From the NCBI GenBank assembly GCA_003223025.1, contig QHXR01000001.1, positions 814,402-878,401 on the forward strand: a stretch of DNA of 64,000 bases, written 5' to 3'. The position numbers and the translations under genes are program-made. Position 1 is the stretch's first letter. Every line of letters starts with the position of its first letter. The DNA is from Acidobacteriota bacterium (GTDB lineage: Bacteria > Acidobacteriota > Blastocatellia > Pyrinomonadales > Pyrinomonadaceae). Shown here in pieces: positions 26,248 through 36,216 of this stretch. The notes beneath the pieces are model-generated. The model ran no database searches. It was not told where the DNA came from and worked only from the letters and a program-made list of their open reading frames with translations.

Positions 26248-29169
26248 TCAAGGACATGCGACGGAGTTCGTGGAGAGTGCTCCGGCATTGCTCACCGTGA
26301 TGAACCAACAGGCGCCGTTTGGGGACGTTACGATCAAGCTGTTTGGGTTGGCGATATAGATATTTCCACCAGCGATGTGGAGTTTCTGCTTCGGTGCAGA
26401 TGTACCGATACCGATGTTCGCACTGTTGCCGAGAACAAGCGAATCGCTTTGCGAAACTACGGCGTGCGAGCCGATGGCTGTGGCGTTCGTGAGATTATTC
26501 GTCGATACATCGGCGCCTGCGCCGAGCATAGTGTTTCCATTTCCGCCTGCATTTGTGCGGCCCGCATCGTAACCCAAAAACGTGTTGGTTGTGCCGGTTG
26601 TATTGGAGAAGCCGGCAGCCTTTCCGAAGAATGAGTTGGAACCGCCCGACGACGTATTTCGTCCTGCGGTGTAGCCGAAAAATGAATTCTCCCAGCCGTC
26701 GGAAGCGGATCCGGCGCCACTTCCAAAGTAGGAACTAAATCTTCCGGTTGTATTCGCCTGACCTGCGGCATATCCAACAAAAGCATTCGCGAAACCGGTG
26801 CTATTACTCGCTCCGGCGTCTCTGCCGACGAATGTGTTTTCGGTTCCCGTATTGTTTTGCCCGGCGTTCACGCCGGCGATGAAATTGTTTACGCCCGTCA
26901 CGCTCATTACACGATTGCCGCCGATGTTGTATTGCGTCGCTGACGTGACCGCGTTCCCCGAAACCGACCCGGGGATTTGAACCGCATCTTGTCCGGCACT
27001 TCTTCCCAAGACGATCGTGTTGCCGGTCGATACGACGGCTTCGGCGCCGATGGCGGTGGCGAATTGGAGATTGTTAGCTCCTACATTCGCCCCTTCACCG
27101 ATCAGAGTATTGTAATTGCCAACAGTATTTGCGATTCCGGCCTGGGCACCGAAGAAAGTGTTTCCGCCGCCGGTGGTAAAGTATCCGGCGCTCATTCCGA
27201 AAAGGGAATTGCCGTTCTCGGTCGTGTTGCTGAAGCCCGCTCCGTTTCCGAAAAACGAGTTTTCAGATCCGCTCGTATTAGATCGCCCCGATCCGGTCCC
27301 AAAAAATGAATTTGTTGTTCCCCCAACATTGAGCATTCCGGCGGATGATCCGAAAAAGGAATTTTGGGATCCTGTGGTATTTGCCGCACCGGAAGCTGCT
27401 CCGACAAACGTATTCGCAGTTCCAGAATTCAGAGGACCTGTTCCGGTACCGACAAAAAGATTATTGGCGCCGGCGACACCGAGGACACGACTACCACCGA
27501 GATTGTATTGCACAGATGCATTAAAGGTACTCCCTGCAAAAGTCCCGCCGACATTTAGACTGCCGGGAACCTGAACGGTATCCGCAGGCCGGCCGAGTAC
27601 CACGGTATTACTCGAAGACACCACGGACCCGGATCCGATCGCGGTTGCAAAGTTCAAATTGCCGGCGCCAACATTGGCGGACGACCCGATCAGCGTATTG
27701 AATTGTCCGGTGGTGTTGCTGCTGCCCGTGTGGCTTCCAAAAAATGAATTCTCGACACCGGTTGATAAAAAGCCCGACTGGAATCCGAAGAATGAACTTC
27801 CGCCCGCAGTCGTGTTTGCTCCGCCGGCAAATCGTCCAAAAAATGAATTCGCATCGCCGGTGGTATTTGCAAAGCCGGCAAGGTTTCCAAAAAAGGAGTT
27901 GTTTCCGGCGGTGGTGTTGGAGATACCGGCGGAGTATCCGAAGAAGGCGTTTCCATGACCCGTGTTGTCACGACCGGCATACGTTCCAAAAAAGGAATTT
28001 GAGGTTCCATCTACATTATTTTTTCCGGCTTCAAAACCAAAGAACGCATTCTCGCTCGCCGTTGTGTTGGAAAACCCTGCATCCGTACCGAAGAAAGAGT
28101 TCCGGCTTCCGGTCGTATTTGAGCGACCTGCAACCGATCCGACAAATGCGTTTCGATCGCCGGTCGTGTTCAAAAGTCCGGAATCAACACCGAAGAAAGA
28201 GTTGTAGATGCCGGTGGAATTGTTACCACCGGAGTTCCGGCCAAAGAAAGAGTTGTTGAAGCCGGTTGTGTTTGAAGCTCCGGCGTTCGCACCGGCGAAT
28301 GAATTGTTTGCGCCTGTCGTGTTTGAATATCCTGAACTCGTGCCAAAAAATGAATTACTCGAACCGTCGGTGTTGGATAGTCCGGATGCTAAACCGACAA
28401 AGGAGTTGTTGAACCCCGCCGTGTTCGATCCCCCGGAATTTGCGCCGAAGAATGAATTGCCTGCGCCGGTAGTGTTCGAGAAGCCAGCTCCGGTTCCCGC
28501 AAAAATGTTCAGATTTCCTTCGACACTCAGCACGCGATTGCCGCCGATGTCGTATTGCGTTGCCGCATTCACAACATTCCCCGAAAGAGTTCCGCCTACG
28601 GTCGCGTTCCCGCCGATGTTGAGATTCGTTCCCGGCTGCGTCACCGCCGGATTGCTTTGAATGTAATCGGCGCTTCCGGCGAGAGGCATTCGCGCATCGG
28701 AAAGTCGGCTGTCGGAATTTTGCACAAATTGATCAGCGTTTACGCCGCCGAGTTGTAGAGCATTATCCGCCACCGCCGCTGTAAAGGCTCGAATCGTCTG
28801 CACCGCATACGGCGAGCTCGTTATCCGCTGCAACGGTGTCAGCGGGGAAAATGCGCCGATGCTTGCCCCGGGCCTGACTGAGATTTCCAGAAAGTTTCCC
28901 GTCGAAGACGTGAAGGGCGACGCTCCAAAATCCAGATCGACCGTGAAAATGCCGACAGTTACCTGTACGTCGTCCTTAACAACAGGAAGGCCGACCTGAG
29001 TCCCGCCCACGGCTGCGTCGAAAAGCCGAAAAGTCAGGTCGTATTGGCCATTTGCGGGATAGCCGGCATCGGTAAGCTTTCCTTGATACGTGAATGACTG
29101 TGCGGAGACAAAAATGTTCGCGGCAAAGACAATCATCGCGATTAGCATGAGCCTTCTTACGTTCTTCAT
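26248..29169 (-). CDS. secreted repeat fibre with YQGKL N-terminal module
   Basis: 973 residues. Signal peptide to IFVSAQ; GGGAGA-type ribosome site. Residues 25-130 are a module (SFTYQGKLTDAGYPANGQYD, FRLFDAAVGGTQVG, EISVRPGASIGAFSPL, then RITSSPYAVQ) that recurs in the propeller protein at 34074. About 230-915 are repeats of a 15-16 residue unit of the type NSFFGxxAGxxNTTGxx, in three blocks separated by NLNVGG-type and TAIGSGxVVSSSNTVVLG segments. The repeat looks like a left-handed beta-roll or YadA-head-type fibre. The C-terminus (IGIGTSAPKQKLHIAGG) resembles the neck and end of tail-fibre-like proteins. Probably a long exported surface fibre; partners unknown. Confidence 0.85.
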   Translation of the reverse strand: MKNVRRLMLIAMIVFAANIFVSAQSFTYQGKLTDAGYPANGQYDLTFRLFDAAVGGTQVGLPVVKDDVQVTVGIFTVDLDFGASPFTSSTGNFLEISVRPGASIGAFSPLTPLQRITSSPYAVQTIRAFTAAVADNALQLGGVNADQFVQNSDSRLSDARMPLAGSADYIQSNPAVTQPGTNLNIGGNATVGGTLSGNVVNAATQYDIGGNRVLSVEGNLNIFAGTGAGFSNTTGAGNSFFGANSGGSNTAGFNNSFVGLASGLSNTDGSSNSFFGTSSGYSNTTGANNSFAGANAGASNTTGFNNSFFGRNSGGNNSTGIYNSFFGVDSGLLNTTGDRNAFVGSVAGRSNTTGSRNSFFGTDAGFSNTTASENAFFGFEAGKNNVDGTSNSFFGTYAGRDNTGHGNAFFGYSAGISNTTAGNNSFFGNLAGFANTTGDANSFFGRFAGGANTTAGGSSFFGFQSGFLSTGVENSFFGSHTGSSNTTGQFNTLIGSSANVGAGNLNFATAIGSGSVVSSSNTVVLGRPADTVQVPGSLNVGGTFAGSTFNASVQYNLGGSRVLGVAGANNLFVGTGTGPLNSGTANTFVGAASGAANTTGSQNSFFGSSAGMLNVGGTTNSFFGTGSGRSNTSGSENSFFGNGAGFSNTTENGNSLFGMSAGYFTTGGGNTFFGAQAGIANTVGNYNTLIGEGANVGANNLQFATAIGAEAVVSTGNTIVLGRSAGQDAVQIPGSVSGNAVTSATQYNIGGNRVMSVTGVNNFIAGVNAGQNNTGTENTFVGRDAGASNSTGFANAFVGYAAGQANTTGRFSSYFGSGAGSASDGWENSFFGYTAGRNTSSGGSNSFFGKAAGFSNTTGTTNTFLGYDAGRTNAGGNGNTMLGAGADVSTNNLTNATAIGSHAVVSQSDSLVLGNSANIGIGTSAPKQKLHIAGGNIYIANPNSLIVTSPNGACWFITVSNAGALSTNSVACP
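26430..28480 (-). repeat. about 45-48-bp tandem coding repeat array
   Basis: Within the fibre gene, successive units of about 48 bp encode 15-16 residue NSFFGxxAGxxNTTGxx blocks. They are degenerate at DNA level and give long spurious open frames on the opposite strand. Confidence 0.8.
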
Positions 29170-29270
29170 TCTAATTTAGTCTCCCGAGTTCGTCGGCGTT
29201 GCCGTCAACGCCGACAGTAAAAGTTTCGGTCCTCTGCAACGTTTTTCTCACAGTCTGAAAACTCCACCAG

Positions 29271-32200
29271 CTATGGTAAGAACGCTGTCGGAAGCGGCTT
29301 GTCACCGCTCGCGCCGAACTGGACGATCCGCGTGCCGGCCGTTGTCTGAGCGATAAACCATGTGGCCGACGATGGACGGAAGACTGTCGGATCGTACTTG
29401 CCGTCGCCGTCATAATCTCCGGGCGCCGGTGTGTCGCCGTTGGTGCCGAAAGGAAATCCGTAGAACGAAAAGTCTTCGCTGCGGACGATATACCAATAGC
29501 CTGTCGACGGACGCCACACGGCTACATCTGCTTTTCCATCCGCCGTGAAATCGCCCGGAACGACTTTGTCTCCAGGGTCTCCGAACTGCATTGGCAGGAC
29601 TCCGGCGGTGCTTCTGTCTATCCACCATTCGCGCGGGCCGGGGCGGTAGATCGCGACATCAGCTCTGCCGTCACCATCGTAGTCGGCGACTACAGGCCGA
29701 TCACCGGTGATACCGAATTGAACTATTCGTGTCGGAGCTCCGCCGGATTGCGAGATGAACCATGTTGCGGAGGATGGACGGAAGACAGCATAGTCTGCTT
29801 TGCGATCACCATCGTAATCGCCGGGTGCAGGAATGTCTCCGTTGGTTCCAAAAGGAACTTCGAAGTAACTGAAGTCCTCACTTCTTAGTACATACCATCT
29901 GCCATTCGAAGGCCGGAAGAAAGCGATGTCCGTTTTTCCGTCGCCGGTGAAATCGGCCGGCGTGATGAGATCGGTAGAAACACCGAACTGCATTGCGGTT
30001 GCAAGATTGCCTCCGCTCGGATCGATCCACCATTCAGAAGTCGCATTAGGCCGAAAGATTCCGATATCGGTCTTACCGTCGCCGTCGAAATCGAAAGGAG
30101 TATTTGTAGTCGGAACAAAGTACACGGCTTCGATCGACGAAGCCCTGTTCGATGCGTCGGGATAATAGCCCCGGACGCGTATGAAGCCGGAGCCGAATCC
30201 CCGACCCGTCAGAGACCAGAGAGTGGTCGACAGTGAAACCGTCCCGTTGCCAAGGATCGTGTAATTGATCCCGTCCAGTGACTTTTCGAACGTCACTCGC
30301 TGAACCTGCGGCCCCGCGCTGGCGTTGTTCCACTCGAGAAATCGCGGCGAGGCAGTCCACATCGTTTCGGGTGCCGTGTAGGTGTTCGAAATTTTTGCCA
30401 ATCGGATTCGTGACTGGCCGCCGACCATGCCGAAATTTCCGCCGACGACGATCTTCCCGTCACGCTGCAGAGCCATCGACGCGATAGTATCGTCGGCGTT
30501 CATCGTGAAGGTTGTGTCGAGTGATCCGTTGGCGTTCAACCTACCGAGGTATTGTCTTGATGTGGAGTTCAGTGAAGTGAAACGGCCGGCAACGATGATC
30601 CGTCCATCAGCCTGGACCGCGATAGAATTGACCGTTGTATCGGCAGATCCCGTAAAGGACGTATCGATCGCGCCGGACGGTAACAGCCGGGCGATGCATA
30701 CGTTCGAGGTGCCCGTGATCCCTGCGAACGAGCCGCCGATCAGGATCTTTCCATCCTGCTGTAATGCAATGTCGGACAATTCCTGAACAATGCCGGTGAA
30801 GGGAACGTTGATGCTCGGGTCGAGCGTGCCGTTAGGATTGAGTCGGGCAATTGCTGTCCGCGGCACTCCGCCGACCGTGCTGAAATATCCGCCGAGCAGG
30901 ATCTTGCCGTCCGGCTGTATCCGAATGCGCGCCACGCCCGGATTAACGTTCGGATTGAATGTCGTGTCCAATGTGCCGTTCGTGTTCAGGCGGGCGAGAC
31001 TGCTGGTCGCAGTACCGTTGACGTTTGTAAAAGATCCGCCGATCAGTATTTTCCCGTCGCCTTGAATCGCAACGGCCTGGATCTGATTGTTGATCGACGG
31101 GGCAAAGGACGTGTCGAGCGTGCCGTTCGAATTCAAACGCGCCAGCCGCGTTCGGGGCGAGCCTCCGACAGTTGTGAATCCGCCGGCGATCAATATTTTT
31201 CCGTCGCTCTGGACAGCTATGCCGTCGACCTCGTTGTCGATCGCCAAATTGGGAAACGCAGCCTCGACTGTTCCGTTGGCGCTGATCCGCGAAACTTTCG
31301 ACTGAGCGACCCCGCCGATACTTGTGAAGTTTCCACCGACCAGCGTCTTGCCGTCCGACTGCGGCAGGATCGCAAGCGGAATCCCGGTCGCGACGGTCAG
31401 ATTGGTGGTCGAGTCGAGCGTGCCGTCCGGGTACACGCGCCCGAAACCCCGACGCGCGACGCCACCGATCGTTTCCATTCTGCCTCCGATCAGGATCTTG
31501 CCGTCACGCTGCACCGATATCGATGACAACTTAACAGAGTTCGACGCGCCGCCGACATTCGGGTCGAAATTCGGATCGAGAGTGCCGTCGAGATTCAACC
31601 TCGCGACGCGATTGCGCGGGACGCCGTTGATCGCCGTAAAAAATCCACCGATGACGATCTTGCCGTCCGGTTGAATGGCCGTCTCTTCGACCCATGATGG
31701 TGTGGTGATGTTCAGTGTCGGATCGACGGCTCCGTCCGGATAGAACCGCATGACACCGCCGGCGTGTCCGAAGACGATCTTTCTATCTGCCTGAATGCCG
31801 ATCGAAGCGCCGTTCAAAAGACCGCCCGTACGAAATGTGGTGTCGACGGTTTTACCGTCATCATTGAGCCTCGCGATAGCCCCCTGTGGTGTACCGCCGA
31901 TGGTTCCGAAGGCGCCGGCGATCAGGATCCGACCTCGGTCATCGCGCTTCAGGTCGTATATGACTGAGCCCTGACAGTCGAAATTGCTCGTCATATCCAA
32001 GGCGCCGAAGGTATTGATACGGGCCAACAGAAATCGGGCCGTACCATTGACGGACGTGAATGCGCCACCGGCGATGACGGCCTGATCATAAGTCAGCGCG
32101 AGGCTGAAGACCGGCCCGTTGGCGTTCGCGGTAAAGCTTGTGTCGAGGTTTCCGAACTGGTCGATCCGCGCGATATTGGTCCGGGCGACGCCGTTCACCT

Positions 32201-32558
32201 CCGTAAAGTCGCCGGCTATGACGATCTTGTTGTCGTTTTGAATCACGATCGCATAGACGCTACCCGGAAAGAGAGTGCCGTTGTCGAGTTTCTTGACTCC
32301 TGCGGCGTTGAACAGCGTATTGCCCGTCCCGTCGTGGTTGAGAAACGCAATGCCGCTTCGTGTCAGTCCTCCGATATTGGTGAAGTACCCGCCGACGTAC
32401 ATCTGCCCGGTGCTGGTGAGTGCGACGGCGTAGATGTCGCTCTGAAGCGGCAGCGGGTCAAAACCGTCGTTCGCTGACTGAGCGATGATGGACGACGTGA
32501 ATACAAGAGCGGAAAAAACTACGCTGCAAACTACGCTGCAGGACCTTTTGGTAAACAT
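29271..32558 (-). CDS. secreted delta-60 repeat and FG-GAP/VCBS protein, large
   Basis: 1095 residues; GAGGAG before ATG; signal peptide to SSIIAQ. Residues about 30-730 hold about fourteen delta-60-type beta units with the pattern [18 protein letters not shown], LARLNxxGTLDxSF. About 735-830 is a beta sandwich ([20 protein letters not shown]). Residues 835-1090 have six FG-GAP/VCBS-like repeats ([31 protein letters not shown], and [15 protein letters not shown]). FG-GAP units usually bind Ca and form a propeller. Export to the surface or medium is likely. The paralogue at 49715 has the same C-terminal half and a shorter delta-60 part. Confidence 0.9.
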   Translation of the reverse strand: MFTKRSCSVVCSVVFSALVFTSSIIAQSANDGFDPLPLQSDIYAVALTSTGQMYVGGYFTNIGGLTRSGIAFLNHDGTGNTLFNAAGVKKLDNGTLFPGSVYAIVIQNDNKIVIAGDFTEVNGVARTNIARIDQFGNLDTSFTANANGPVFSLALTYDQAVIAGGAFTSVNGTARFLLARINTFGALDMTSNFDCQGSVIYDLKRDDRGRILIAGAFGTIGGTPQGAIARLNDDGKTVDTTFRTGGLLNGASIGIQADRKIVFGHAGGVMRFYPDGAVDPTLNITTPSWVEETAIQPDGKIVIGGFFTAINGVPRNRVARLNLDGTLDPNFDPNVGGASNSVKLSSISVQRDGKILIGGRMETIGGVARRGFGRVYPDGTLDSTTNLTVATGIPLAILPQSDGKTLVGGNFTSIGGVAQSKVSRISANGTVEAAFPNLAIDNEVDGIAVQSDGKILIAGGFTTVGGSPRTRLARLNSNGTLDTSFAPSINNQIQAVAIQGDGKILIGGSFTNVNGTATSSLARLNTNGTLDTTFNPNVNPGVARIRIQPDGKILLGGYFSTVGGVPRTAIARLNPNGTLDPSINVPFTGIVQELSDIALQQDGKILIGGSFAGITGTSNVCIARLLPSGAIDTSFTGSADTTVNSIAVQADGRIIVAGRFTSLNSTSRQYLGRLNANGSLDTTFTMNADDTIASMALQRDGKIVVGGNFGMVGGQSRIRLAKISNTYTAPETMWTASPRFLEWNNASAGPQVQRVTFEKSLDGINYTILGNGTVSLSTTLWSLTGRGFGSGFIRVRGYYPDASNRASSIEAVYFVPTTNTPFDFDGDGKTDIGIFRPNATSEWWIDPSGGNLATAMQFGVSTDLITPADFTGDGKTDIAFFRPSNGRWYVLRSEDFSYFEVPFGTNGDIPAPGDYDGDRKADYAVFRPSSATWFISQSGGAPTRIVQFGITGDRPVVADYDGDGRADVAIYRPGPREWWIDRSTAGVLPMQFGDPGDKVVPGDFTADGKADVAVWRPSTGYWYIVRSEDFSFYGFPFGTNGDTPAPGDYDGDGKYDPTVFRPSSATWFIAQTTAGTRIVQFGASGDKPLPTAFLP

Positions 32559-32654
32559 CGGACTACTCTCCTCGTGAAATTTCTTTCGAGTCTATGGCCG
32601 ACGCGCGAAGCTTCCGCGCGTCGGCTCGTTCGCTTTTAAAAGCCTCGACTCATA

Positions 32655-33488
32655 TCAATTGCCCAACAAGCGAAACGTGTAAGAGAAAAACGCCTGCTGC
32701 ATCGGTCCGTTGACATCGGCGCGGATGCCGAATTTCAATGTCATCGATCGTTTGAACAAATTGTTGATGACGTTGTTCGGAAGTCCGAGTGCGGCGAAAT
32801 ACGTCCTCGAAAATCCGCGGCCGCCAACCGATGCATAGCTGTCGTTGTCGCCGATGCCGTCATCGGCGTTAACCATGAATGTTTTGAACCGGGTTCCCGG
32901 AAGCGACGCGGTGTACGAACCGTTCATGGGCATGTGGGTAACCGGATCGATCGCTGCGGGATCGCTGAGTGCTGAGCTCTCGATCGTGACAACCGGAGTG
33001 AATCGCATCGACGCGAAACCGGGACCGTACCCGTTTCCATATCCGGGACCCGACGGAGATGCGTCATAACCGACGGTGTTGTTCAGCATCGGGTAGATCA
33101 CGTTGTCAACGGTGTTCGCCGGAATCGTGATCTGCCACACGGGATCGAATACCGTCGTGGTCGCCATTGGAGTCGTCGAATTGTGAACGATGCAATGATC
33201 GTCTGCGGCGAGAACTGTCTGCAGCTCATCGAGCAGGATCTGCGGATCACAGCTTCGATAAACAAATAGAGTGCCGGCATAAAGGCTGCCGAGAAACTTT
33301 GCGTTCTTTCCGAACGACGCAGTGTCGTTGAAATCCGCAGGGCTCGCTATCGAGGCTACGTTCGTCGATTCTGTTTTCCAATCGTTCGTCGCTTTCTGAA
33401 ACTCATGCTTCGAAGCTTCTGACTTCTGTGCAAAGCCGATCTGCAGACAGACTGCGATCGTAAAAATAACGCTGAATAATTTTTTCAT
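32655..33488 (-). CDS. secreted protein, unknown function
   Basis: 277 residues; signal peptide MKKLFSVIFTIAVCLQIGFA. GGAGAA precedes the ATG. The chain is mixed, with a Cys pair (C about 80 in VYRSCDPQ and C about 99 in DDHCIVHN) that may form a disulfide. A Gly/Pro-rich loop (SPSGPGYGNGYGPGFA) is in the middle. The end MQQAFFSYTFRLLGN looks like a terminal beta strand. No family recognised. It lies 36 bp from the 170-aa protein, so the two are probably co-expressed. Confidence 0.72.
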   Translation of the reverse strand: MKKLFSVIFTIAVCLQIGFAQKSEASKHEFQKATNDWKTESTNVASIASPADFNDTASFGKNAKFLGSLYAGTLFVYRSCDPQILLDELQTVLAADDHCIVHNSTTPMATTTVFDPVWQITIPANTVDNVIYPMLNNTVGYDASPSGPGYGNGYGPGFASMRFTPVVTIESSALSDPAAIDPVTHMPMNGSYTASLPGTRFKTFMVNADDGIGDNDSYASVGGRGFSRTYFAALGLPNNVINNLFKRSMTLKFGIRADVNGPMQQAFFSYTFRLLGN

Positions 33489-33524
33489 AATGAATTCTCC
33501 TTCGATTTGTAATTGCTAAATTGC

Positions 33525-34037
33525 TTACTGAAAAACGGTGAGATCGAGATCCGTGATCTCGTCGACAACGAAAACGATCCGCGGTTCGAATTGCAGTTGT
33601 TTTGTCGTGACTTCCAGAAGATAGGACTGGCCGACCTCGATACCATCGAACCGGTAATATCCAAAGCTGCTTGTGAGCGCACTTGTCACAAAGCCGCCTT
33701 GGAGACCTGTCAGACGGACGCGGCTTCGTGGAACAGGATTTCCTTCTGCGGTAACCACACGCCCGCTTATCGATACGCTCGCCGCAGTCGGCGAGAGAAA
33801 CCATTGCCAGAACCCGGCTTCAAACGTGTATGGCGGGTTCGACGCGACCGATCCGGCCGCATGTTGGCCGACCGTCCCCTCGACGACGTACGTCGCATCG
33901 GCGGACTGGCCGCCACCGTTCGCGATCACCGATTGAGTGACTTCATAACCGCCGCCGGATTGTGCCGAAACAAACAGAGTCGACAGACAAACGAGTAGTA
34001 GTGCGAGCGTTAGCTTAAATGATGCGATCTGCTTCAT
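33525..34037 (-). CDS. secreted protein with carboxypeptidase-regulatory-like domain
   Basis: 170 residues from ATG 34037; another ATG six bases upstream lies too close to the AAGGAAGG site. Signal peptide to STLFVSAQ. Residues 28-85 are a small beta domain (YEVTQSVIANGGGQSADATY, GFWQWFLSP) that I know as a recurrent lead-in in this lineage. Residues 90-170 are a full carboxypeptidase-regulatory-like sandwich: VSISGRVVTAEGNPVPRSRV to DEITDLDLTVFQ. It shows what the C-terminus of the truncated HAF protein at 13015 should look like. Likely a surface adhesion or scaffold part. Confidence 0.85.
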   Translation of the reverse strand: MKQIASFKLTLALLLVCLSTLFVSAQSGGGYEVTQSVIANGGGQSADATYVVEGTVGQHAAGSVASNPPYTFEAGFWQWFLSPTAASVSISGRVVTAEGNPVPRSRVRLTGLQGGFVTSALTSSFGYYRFDGIEVGQSYLLEVTTKQLQFEPRIVFVVDEITDLDLTVFQ

Positions 34038-34073
34038 AGTCATTCCTTCCTTACATTCGGAACCCGGATCAAA

Positions 34074-35726
34074 TTATGGAAACGCCGGAACCTTCGTTAT
34101 GGTGTTGGCTCCACTGCCGTTCGAAAGCCAAATATTCGCGCCGTCAAAACCGATTCCGAACGAAGAGGTAGCGGGCGAGAAGGTTCCCAAGTGAGTTCCG
34201 TCGCTGCCTTGCAGCTTTAGGACTCCGCCGCCGCCGGTCACCCATATATTCGACCCGTCGAAAACCATGCCGAACGGCGCAAATCCGATCGGATACAAGG
34301 CTTGCGCAGCTCCGTCGCTCGCCCGTAGCTTGATAATAGAGGGTCCTTCCACACCATTCCCTTGCTTTCCAACCCAGATATTCGCTCCGTCGAAAGCTAG
34401 GGCAGCAGGCCTGCCGCTGACGGCAAACGTGTCCAGTACGGCTCCGTCGCTCGCCCGAAGCTTTGTCACGCTATCGTTGTTTATATTCGTGGTCCAGATA
34501 TTTGCACCGTCGAATGCAATTGCACGCGGGTTGAGTCCAACGGGAAATGTGCCCAACAAGGCTCCGTCGCTCGCGCGTAGTTTTCTTAAGGAAGGTGAGA
34601 CGCTCGCAACCCAAATATTTTCACCGTCAAAGGCCATGACGGTCGGAGGGTTCACCACAGGAAAAGTGCCCAGTAAGGCTCCGTCGCTGGCCCGTAGTTT
34701 TATTACGGTTCCGGCACTGGAACTGGTGACCCAAATATTTCCACCGTCGAAAACTACGTTCGTCGCGTTCCCATTTATCGGAAATACTCCGAGAACGACA
34801 CCGTCGCTAGCGCGCAACTTTGTCACCGTATTGTTTCCGCCGTTGGCGACCCAGATATTCGTGCCGTCAAATGCGATCCCGCCGGGAGTGGTCACGGTGA
34901 AGGATTTTGGACTGAGCAGGTCCCATCGCAGCGAGCCGAGCAGCGCCAAGTTTTCGCTGTGCGGAAACGTGCCCGGCGCGATGGCCGTTCCGTTGACGGT
35001 GCCGGGAGTGATGGCGGTTCCGTTGACCGTGCCGGGAGTAATGCCCGCTCCGTTGATATTGTTCAGTCCCGATCCGTTACCCGAAATTGTTCCGCCCACG
35101 CTGAGACTTGAATTAAGAAACGTCGCGCCGAAAACCGATAGCGTGCTTCCGATCTTTCCATTTCCCAGTACATCGAAACCGCCGCTTTGCGGGCCGCCGG
35201 GATTGATCTGGACGTAGCTCCCGGATCCCGGCAACGGCTGTCTTGCGTCTGTCAGCCGGAGGTCACCTTCCTGTATGAACAACGACGGTGACAAACCGCC
35301 AACCGTATTCGAATCATTGGCCGCCTCAGCGAAGTCCGATGACATCGACCGATCGGCAAGTGTTGAGTACGGCGCCGGCGTTATTTTCTGTCGCGGGTTC
35401 AGTAGGTTGTATGCCCCCGTACTCGCGCCCGGCCGGACTTCCATTTCGATCCATTTTTGGCCGGGCGTGATCGCCCCGGGACCGAATTCCAACTCAACCG
35501 TAAAGATGCCGTTCGTAACGGTGACATCATTGAGCGCCGCAGTGCTACCGAGTTGCGGTCCGCCCGTCTCCACGTCAAACAGTCGAAAATGAAAGTCGTA
35601 CGGACCGTTTGTCGGAGTTCCGTTTACCGTTAACTTTCCCTGATATGTGAACGACTGCCCGGTCACAGTACCGGCGGTCGCCAAAAAAAACACGGCGATC
35701 AGAATGGATTTGTTCAAGCTCCTCAT
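34074..35726 (-). CDS. secreted YQGKL-module beta-propeller protein
   Basis: 550 residues from ATG 35726 (GGAGAC upstream; the longer frame to 35822 has no signal peptide). Signal peptide to GTVTGQ. Residues 25-130 are the same module as in the fibre at 26248 (SFTYQGKLTVNGTPTNGPYD, FRLFDVETGGPQLG, EMEVRPGASTGAYNLLNPRQ). A Gly/Asn/Thr linker with PGTVNGTAITPGTVNGTAI lies near 245-275. About 290-550 contain seven blade-like units, pattern KLRASDGAxLGTFPV and AFDGxNIWVxN, similar to YVTN/virginiamycin-lyase-type propellers. First gene of the long minus-strand secreted series. Confidence 0.87.
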   Translation of the reverse strand: MRSLNKSILIAVFFLATAGTVTGQSFTYQGKLTVNGTPTNGPYDFHFRLFDVETGGPQLGSTAALNDVTVTNGIFTVELEFGPGAITPGQKWIEMEVRPGASTGAYNLLNPRQKITPAPYSTLADRSMSSDFAEAANDSNTVGGLSPSLFIQEGDLRLTDARQPLPGSGSYVQINPGGPQSGGFDVLGNGKIGSTLSVFGATFLNSSLSVGGTISGNGSGLNNINGAGITPGTVNGTAITPGTVNGTAIAPGTFPHSENLALLGSLRWDLLSPKSFTVTTPGGIAFDGTNIWVANGGNNTVTKLRASDGVVLGVFPINGNATNVVFDGGNIWVTSSSAGTVIKLRASDGALLGTFPVVNPPTVMAFDGENIWVASVSPSLRKLRASDGALLGTFPVGLNPRAIAFDGANIWTTNINNDSVTKLRASDGAVLDTFAVSGRPAALAFDGANIWVGKQGNGVEGPSIIKLRASDGAAQALYPIGFAPFGMVFDGSNIWVTGGGGVLKLQGSDGTHLGTFSPATSSFGIGFDGANIWLSNGSGANTITKVPAFP

Positions 35727-35824
35727 ACTGCGTCTCCAGTGGGTTGTTAAATCTGTGTTGACGTCGGCAAGGCGACAACTGTCATGAACGGCGCGATCCG
35801 ATTCCAAGTCGAAATTCCGCATGA

Positions 35825-36130
35825 CTACTCCTCGGCTCCCTTCGATGAAAATGTCTGCGCCGACCCTGTGTTAGAATCAGCCGTAAGGGCTCGAAGCGAT
35901 TCGACGCACACCAATATCCGGGCGTTCTCGATAAAGTGGATCTCTTTACTTTCGATCAGGCGAAAGACCTCGCGTTCGGAAATCTCGGCCAGCACCCCCG
36001 CCGTCTTCGGTGTGGCCATTTCGGTCATCTTTTTACAACCTGAGCAATATGCTTCAAATTGTTGCTCCGAGTTTTTAACGGCGATCCGCTCATCGATCTC
36101 GATCACGATCCCATCGGTTTTGTTTGTCAT
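35825..36130 (-). CDS. small HTH-like/zinc-finger-like regulator, unknown
   Basis: 101 residues. The centre YCSGCKKMTEMATPKTAGVL has a CxxC pair; the following part (EISEREVFRLIESKEIHFIE) looks like the helix-turn-helix and wing of MerR/excisionase-type proteins that read short DNA sites. I have seen the same layout in small proteins of Acidobacteriota. No ribosome site is visible before ATG 36130. It is divergent from the large regulator at 36217, with only 86 bp between start codons, so the two may share control. Confidence 0.72.
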   Translation of the reverse strand: MTNKTDGIVIEIDERIAVKNSEQQFEAYCSGCKKMTEMATPKTAGVLAEISEREVFRLIESKEIHFIENARILVCVESLRALTADSNTGSAQTFSSKGAEE

Positions 36131-36216
36131 CGAGACCGATAGTCGGTGAAAAGGGTCTTCGGGGTCTTTTAGAATTCTTGAATTTAGTTGTATTTTTTTT
36201 GAATTCCTTTTTTTGA

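Noticed and set aside
26430..28480. Regularly spaced 48-bp repeats that could be taken for a CRISPR array
   Set aside because: The repeats are coding, in frame, degenerate and without spacers of unrelated sequence. They belong to the fibre protein.
27116..28660. Several plus-strand open frames of 90-170 codons opposite the fibre gene
   Set aside because: They are shadows of the repeat, with Pro/Glu/Phe-rich periodic products and no ribosome sites.
36131..36216. Riboswitch or structured leader before the large regulator
   Set aside because: Only 86 bp, T-rich, with no stem of note.
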